Shown here: piece after piece, positions 5,998-8,924 of the stretch
Layout of the letters: the number at the start of each line of letters is the position of its first letter
How positions within the stretch are numbered: position 1 is the stretch's first letter
Source: Veillonellaceae bacterium UBA5809
GTDB taxonomy: Bacteria > Bacillota > Negativicutes > Veillonellales > Dialisteraceae
Reading direction: 5' to 3'
Assembly (NCBI GenBank): GCA_002417965.1
Contig: DIDD01000095.1
Coordinates: 1-8,924, forward strand
DNA length: 8,924 nucleotides
Made by a program: the position numbers and the translations under genes
The notes under the pieces: model-generated
Databases searched by the model: none
Told to the model about the DNA's origin: nothing
The model's input: only the letters and a program-made list of their open reading frames with translations

Positions 5998-7411
5998 ACC
6001 CGATCGATCCTTCGAATTCCAAATCAATAAGCCGGTTCATTTCCACGGCATATTCAAGAGGAAGCGCTTTGGATATGGGTTCTGCAAAGCCTCTCACGAG
6101 CATGGCTTTGGCATCTTCTTCCGAAAGTCCTCTTGTCATGAGATAGTATATGTCTTCATCGGGAATTCTCCCTATTTTTGCTTCATGTCCCAGATCAATA
6201 TCATCGTTTTCAATTTTAATGTCAGGTATGGTGTCTGATCTGGACTGGTTGTCCAGCATGAGGGATTCACAGCTTACGGCCGCTTTTGCGCCCTGGGCCT
6301 GCGGCCCTATATGGACCACGCCCCGGTAGACGGCTGTGCCGCCTCCTTTGGAGATGGATTTTGAATGGATGCTGGCCGTGGTTTTTTTGCCGAGCATTTC
6401 CACTTTTGATCCGGTATCCAGAAACTGGCCCTTCCCCGCGAAGGTAATTCCTGTAAATTCACAGGAGGAACGGTCCCCTTTCAGTACGGTGTCCGGGTAG
6501 AGGCATGATGTATGGGATCCAAAGGATCCGCTGACCCATATCATGGATCCCCCTTCTTCCACCAGGGATTTTTTTGTGTTCAGGTTATACATGTTTTTGG
6601 ACCAGTTTTCAATGGTGGAATAGCGGAGCACAGCTCCTTTTTTGACAAACAGCTCCACTGCGCCCGCATGGAGGTTGGCCACATTGTACCGGGGCGCCGA
6701 GCAGCCTTCAATAAAATGGCATGTTGCCCCTTCTTCCACAATGATCAGGGTATGTTCAAACTGGCCTGCCCCCGGCGCATTCAGGCGGAAGTAGCTCTGC
6801 AGGGGCATGTCTACATGGACGCCTTTGGGAACGTATACGAAGGAGCCTCCCGACCAGACTGCATAGTGGAGGGCTGCAAATTTATGATAGGACGGAGGAA
6901 TCAGCCGCCCGAAGTAGGGACGGATCAGGTCTCCGTACTGTCTGACCGCCGTCTCAAAGTCAACATAGATGACCCCCTGCCGCGCCAGTTCTTCCTGTAC
7001 GTTATGGTAGACCACTTCTGAATCGTACTGGGCCCCTACGCCGGCCAGGGATTTCTTTTCCGCCTCGGGAATCCCCAGACGGTCAAAAGTGTCTCTTATG
7101 TTCTGGGGCAGATCTTCCCACCGCGCTTTCATATCTGTACGCGGTTTGATATAGGTGTCGATATGGTTCATATCCAATTCGGAAATGTCAGGCATCCACG
7201 GAGGAATATCGAGTTTCCTGTAGGTTTCCAGCGCCTGCAGGCGTTTTTCCAGCATCCACTGCGGTTCCTGTTTTTCTTCCGAAATTTCACGGATGATTTT
7301 CTCTGTCAGCCCTGATTCCGTTTTAAAGGAATATTCGACTTCATCTTTGACATCATATATGCTCCGGTTGATGTCTTCTATATGGCTTTTTTTCTTTTCT
7401 TCTTCAGCCAT
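5996..7411 (-). CDS. sufB: SufB, cluster scaffold subunit of SufBCD
   Basis: SufB is the main scaffold on which the nascent iron-sulfur cluster forms. With the ATG at 7411 it has 471 residues, near the family norm (465 in B. subtilis, 495 in E. coli). The opening I-E-D-I-N-R-S-I-Y-D-V-K-D and the block S-F-V-Y-V-P-K-G-V-H-V-D-M-P-L are typical. The central region forms the beta-helix. C381 (A-V-S-C-E-S-L) matches the E. coli cysteine 405 needed for assembly, and H409-E410 (L-G-H-E-A) matches the neighbouring His-Glu pair. The tail R-G-L-S-E-E-D-A is the SufC-binding helix region. A GTG at 7420 overlapping the sufC stop as GTGA would add three residues. The AAGGG 11 nt before the ATG, but only 2 nt before the GTG, favours the ATG. 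Confidence 0.96.
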   Translation of the reverse strand: MAEEEKKKSHIEDINRSIYDVKDEVEYSFKTESGLTEKIIREISEEKQEPQWMLEKRLQALETYRKLDIPPWMPDISELDMNHIDTYIKPRTDMKARWEDLPQNIRDTFDRLGIPEAEKKSLAGVGAQYDSEVVYHNVQEELARQGVIYVDFETAVRQYGDLIRPYFGRLIPPSYHKFAALHYAVWSGGSFVYVPKGVHVDMPLQSYFRLNAPGAGQFEHTLIIVEEGATCHFIEGCSAPRYNVANLHAGAVELFVKKGAVLRYSTIENWSKNMYNLNTKKSLVEEGGSMIWVSGSFGSHTSCLYPDTVLKGDRSSCEFTGITFAGKGQFLDTGSKVEMLGKKTTASIHSKSISKGGGTAVYRGVVHIGPQAQGAKAAVSCESLMLDNQSRSDTIPDIKIENDDIDLGHEAKIGRIPDEDIYYLMTRGLSEEDAKAMLVRGFAEPISKALPLEYAVEMNRLIDLEFEGSIG

Positions 7412-7416
7412 GGATA

Positions 7417-8166
7417 TCACATCCCTTCGGCTGTGCGGTATGAATCAAAGCCGTGGGTTTCTATTTCTTCCACCAGTTCAGGCCCTCCTGTCTGAACGAT
7501 TTGTCCGTTCATCAGAATGTGCACTTTGTCCGGCTGGATAAAACGGAGAATCTGATTTAAATGGGTAATCAGAAGCAGTGCATTGTTTTCATTGTGGAAT
7601 TCTGAAATATTTTTCGATACAATCCGTACAGCATCTACGTCCAGCCCGGAATCTGTTTCATCAAGCATGGCCAGCACCGGGTCAAGAATCCTCATCTGAA
7701 GAATCTCGCTCTTTTTCCGTTCTCCTCCGGAGAAGCCGTCATTCAGGTATCTCTCTGCATAGGATGGATCCATGGAAAGGTCACTAAGGCGCTGTTTCAT
7801 CAGCCTTTTAAAAGGAAACAGTCTCTGCTGCCTGCCGCTGACTGTTGTTTTGGCGGTACGTATAAAGTTTTCCATGGTAATGCCTGCCACCGAGACAGGG
7901 GACTGAAAGGATAAAAATATTCCCAACCGGGCCCGTTTATCTACAGACAGTTCTGTAATGTCCTGCCCTTCAAAATAGATTTTCCCCGAAGTTACCGTAT
8001 AGGCGGGATTTCCCATAATAGCATGGAGCAGTGTCGATTTTCCCGCTCCGTTGACTCCCATGATGACATGGGTCTCTCCTTTATTCACAGTGAGACTGAT
8101 ACCGTGAAGCAGTTCTTTATCCCCCACGGCCACGTGGAGGTTTTCTATGCGAATCAATTCGCTCAT
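7417..8166 (-). CDS. sufC: SufC, ATPase of the SufBCD complex
   Basis: SufC is a soluble ABC-type ATPase whose ATP-driven dimerisation reshapes SufB-SufD during cluster assembly. All motifs are in place over 249 residues: Walker A G-V-N-G-A-G-K-S-T (37-45), Q-loop Q88, signature F-S-G-G-E (145-149), Walker B L-A-M-L-D-E (165-170) followed by the T-D-S-G-L-D D-loop typical of SufC, and the H-loop H202. There is no membrane domain nearby, and the next gene is sufB, which separates it from transporter ATPases. The ATG at 8166 has GGGGTGA 4 nt upstream. It is the first gene of the operon, about 60 nt from the proposed transcription start. Confidence 0.97.
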   Translation of the reverse strand: MSELIRIENLHVAVGDKELLHGISLTVNKGETHVIMGVNGAGKSTLLHAIMGNPAYTVTSGKIYFEGQDITELSVDKRARLGIFLSFQSPVSVAGITMENFIRTAKTTVSGRQQRLFPFKRLMKQRLSDLSMDPSYAERYLNDGFSGGERKKSEILQMRILDPVLAMLDETDSGLDVDAVRIVSKNISEFHNENNALLLITHLNQILRFIQPDKVHILMNGQIVQTGGPELVEEIETHGFDSYRTAEGM

Positions 8167-8209
8167 TTTATCACCCCGGCAAATCCGTCAAATATAATCA
8201 TTTCCAGGC

Positions 8210-8224
8210 CTGCATTTTTTGCAG
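8210..8224 (-). other. Small hairpin in the suf leader
   Basis: CTGCA and TGCAG (5 bp) enclose five A residues on the minus strand, just after the expected start of transcription. It is too short for a terminator or a recognisable riboswitch; it could stabilise the mRNA 5' end or be chance. Confidence 0.25.
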
Positions 8225-8234
8225 ACTCTATTTT

Positions 8235-8263
8235 ATTGTATCTTATTTCACCTTATAAGTAAA
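8235..8263 (-). promoter_or_regulatory. Candidate sigma-70-type promoter of the suf operon
   Basis: On the minus strand, TTTACT (8263-8258) is followed after 17 nt by TACAAT (8240-8235). This places the start of transcription near 8228 and gives a leader of about 60 nt. It is the only well-spaced pair I find between the upstream terminator and sufC. The spacer holds the 8-bp palindrome CTTATAAG. Confidence 0.6.
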
Positions 8264-8267
8264 TAAT

Positions 8268-8283
8268 ATGAGAAGCGTTTCCA
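8268..8283 (-). promoter_or_regulatory. LacI/CcpA-like half-conserved operator upstream of the suf promoter
   Basis: The minus strand reads TTGGAAACGCTTCTCA. Its first part fits the catabolite-responsive element pattern (W-T-G-N-A-A-N-C-G-N-W), but the closing C-W is missing. The centre GAAACGCTTC is a near palindrome around CG, as in LacI-family operators. It lies just upstream of the proposed -35. Confidence 0.25.
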
Positions 8284-8286
8284 ATT

Positions 8287-8303
8287 AGGCCATTTTCTGG
8301 CCT
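8287..8303. other. Short inverted repeat AGGCCA-TGGCCT
   Basis: Six-bp perfect arms enclose a 5-nt loop. On the plus strand it is followed by TTTA, but no plus-strand gene ends here. On the minus strand it lies just past the transporter-gene terminator, where it may act as a second hairpin; chance is possible. Confidence 0.3.
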
Positions 8304-8315
8304 TTTATTCCCATC

Positions 8316-8353
8316 AAAAAAGACAGGCAGAAAATGAATTCTCTGTCTGTCTT
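8316..8353 (-). terminator. Intrinsic terminator of the substrate-binding protein gene
   Basis: On the minus strand, a 12-bp stem (8353-8342 with 8331-8320, one G-T pair) and a 10-nt loop are followed by a run of T (8320-8316). It begins 13 nt after the stop codon and isolates the transporter gene from the suf operon. Confidence 0.85.
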
Positions 8354-8366
8354 CCCTGTCCCGGCA

Positions 8367-8924
8367 TCAGTTCTGTTTGCCGAACCATTTTTCAAATATT
8401 TTGTCGTACGTTCCGTCCGCCTTGATCTCGGCAAGGGCTTTGTTGACACGGCTCTGCAGCTGTGTGTTGTTTTTCTTCATGGCCATGACCATGCCTGCCG
8501 ATTCTTTAGGTGTCCCTACGATTTGAAGGTCCTGGTCTCCGCCCTTCTTCATGTAGTACATTCCCACAGCCCTGTCAATAATGACAGCATCTACCGTCTT
8601 TGCCTGCAGTTCAAGGAAACTCTGGGCATTGGAATCGAACTGTTTGACCTGGGCTGCCTTGTTGTCCTGGGCAATCTGTACCGGCTTGGTCCCCACCTGG
8701 GCTCCCACAACTTTCCCGTTCAGGTCATTCCAGTCATGAATCTGGTCATTATCTTTTCTGACCACAATCACATAGCCGCTCTGGTTGAAGTATACATCAC
8801 TGAAAGCTACCTGCTTGGCCCGTTCCGGTGTGGCATCCATGCCTGCCACAATGAGGTCAATCTGTCCGCTCTGAACAGCCGGAATCAATGCATCAAAACC
8901 CATGCTCTTGAATTCCATGCGGGC
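8367..8924 (-). CDS. Polar amino acid ABC transporter substrate-binding protein, C-terminal part
   Basis: The frame is open to the right edge of the window (codons for Ala-Arg precede the first visible ATG), so the ATG at 8918 is internal and the signal peptide lies outside. The fragment of about 185 residues is a type 2 periplasmic binding protein of the GlnH/HisJ family (SBP_bac_3). It shows G-F-D-A-L-I-P-A-V-Q-S-G-Q-I-D, then the M-D-A-T-P-E-R-A-K-Q-V-A-F-S-D block. The Arg of that block binds the ligand carboxylate in LAO/HisJ, and the Asp of V-I-I-D-R-A matches the residue that binds the alpha-amino group. G-A-Q-V-G-T forms the hinge-side binding loop, and the end Y-D-K-I-F-E-K-W-F-G is typical. 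The substrate cannot be named from this part; cystine would fit the sulfur theme, but nothing in the sequence shows it. The permease and ATPase genes are not in the window. Confidence 0.93.
   Translation of the reverse strand, partial: ARMEFKSMGFDALIPAVQSGQIDLIVAGMDATPERAKQVAFSDVYFNQSGYVIVVRKDNDQIHDWNDLNGKVVGAQVGTKPVQIAQDNKAAQVKQFDSNAQSFLELQAKTVDAVIIDRAVGMYYMKKGGDQDLQIVGTPKESAGMVMAMKKNNTQLQSRVNKALAEIKADGTYDKIFEKWFGKQN

Noticed and set aside
5986..6027. Longer start (6027) for SufD
   Set aside because: It would overlap sufB by 32 nt and add 14 residues unlike other SufD N-termini, while ATG 5985 has AAGGAGG at 5 nt.
8186..8200. Fur-box-like TGATTATATTTGACG in the suf leader
   Set aside because: It matches only about 9 of 14 informative positions of the 7-1-7 Fur consensus in an AT-rich stretch, which is expected by chance.
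1..8924. Mobile elements, CRISPR arrays, tRNA or rRNA genes
   Set aside because: I found no transposase, terminal inverted repeats with duplications, regularly spaced DNA repeats or tRNA-like cloverleaf; the repeats present are protein-level or small operators.

Overview
The window looks like a stretch of chromosome from an anaerobic Firmicutes-type bacterium. A diderm Negativicutes lineage (Dialister, Veillonella or Megasphaera-like) is my best guess. This rests on the sufC-sufB-sufD-sufS-sufU gene set with SufU as sulfur acceptor, strong AGGAGG-type ribosome binding sites, WG-repeat and exported repeat proteins, and a base composition near one half GC. There is no 16S or other decisive marker, so the taxonomy is inference.

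Layout. Bases 2-814 (+) hold the 3' part of a WG-repeat protein that starts outside the window. Its frame is open to the left edge and includes an unusual glycine/proline/aromatic-rich linker. A long perfect hairpin (835-885) separates it from a convergent Rrf2-family regulator (932-1360, -) with four clustered cysteines. The regulator's promoter carries a 10-bp direct repeat with 20-bp periodicity, and a 7-4-7 palindrome lies further upstream. About 450 bp without a convincing gene follow; these are T-rich and regulatory-looking. They lead to an exported 422-residue protein (1812-3080, +) built from four copies of a helical repeat of constant length. I know of no function for it. It ends at a good intrinsic terminator.

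The minus strand from 8166 down to 3254 is one tight operon for the SUF iron-sulfur cluster machinery: sufC (ATPase), sufB and sufD (scaffold), sufS (cysteine desulfurase) and sufU (zinc-dependent sulfur transfer partner). Intergenic gaps are 0-10 nt, and several ribosome binding sites lie inside the preceding gene. A sigma-70-type promoter and a LacI/CcpA-like half operator lie in the 200 bp upstream. Before that, at the right edge, is the C-terminal part of a polar amino acid ABC transporter substrate-binding protein with its own terminator.

How the genes fit together. SufS takes sulfur from cysteine, SufU accepts it, and SufBCD assembles the cluster. The cysteine-bearing Rrf2 protein about 2 kb away is a plausible cluster-sensing regulator of this operon, as IscR and SufR are elsewhere. 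However, its autoregulatory repeat is not seen in the suf promoter, so that link is unproven. The amino acid transporter may supply a sulfur amino acid or may be unrelated. The main unexplained element is the four-repeat exported protein. No mobile element, CRISPR array or tRNA/rRNA was seen.
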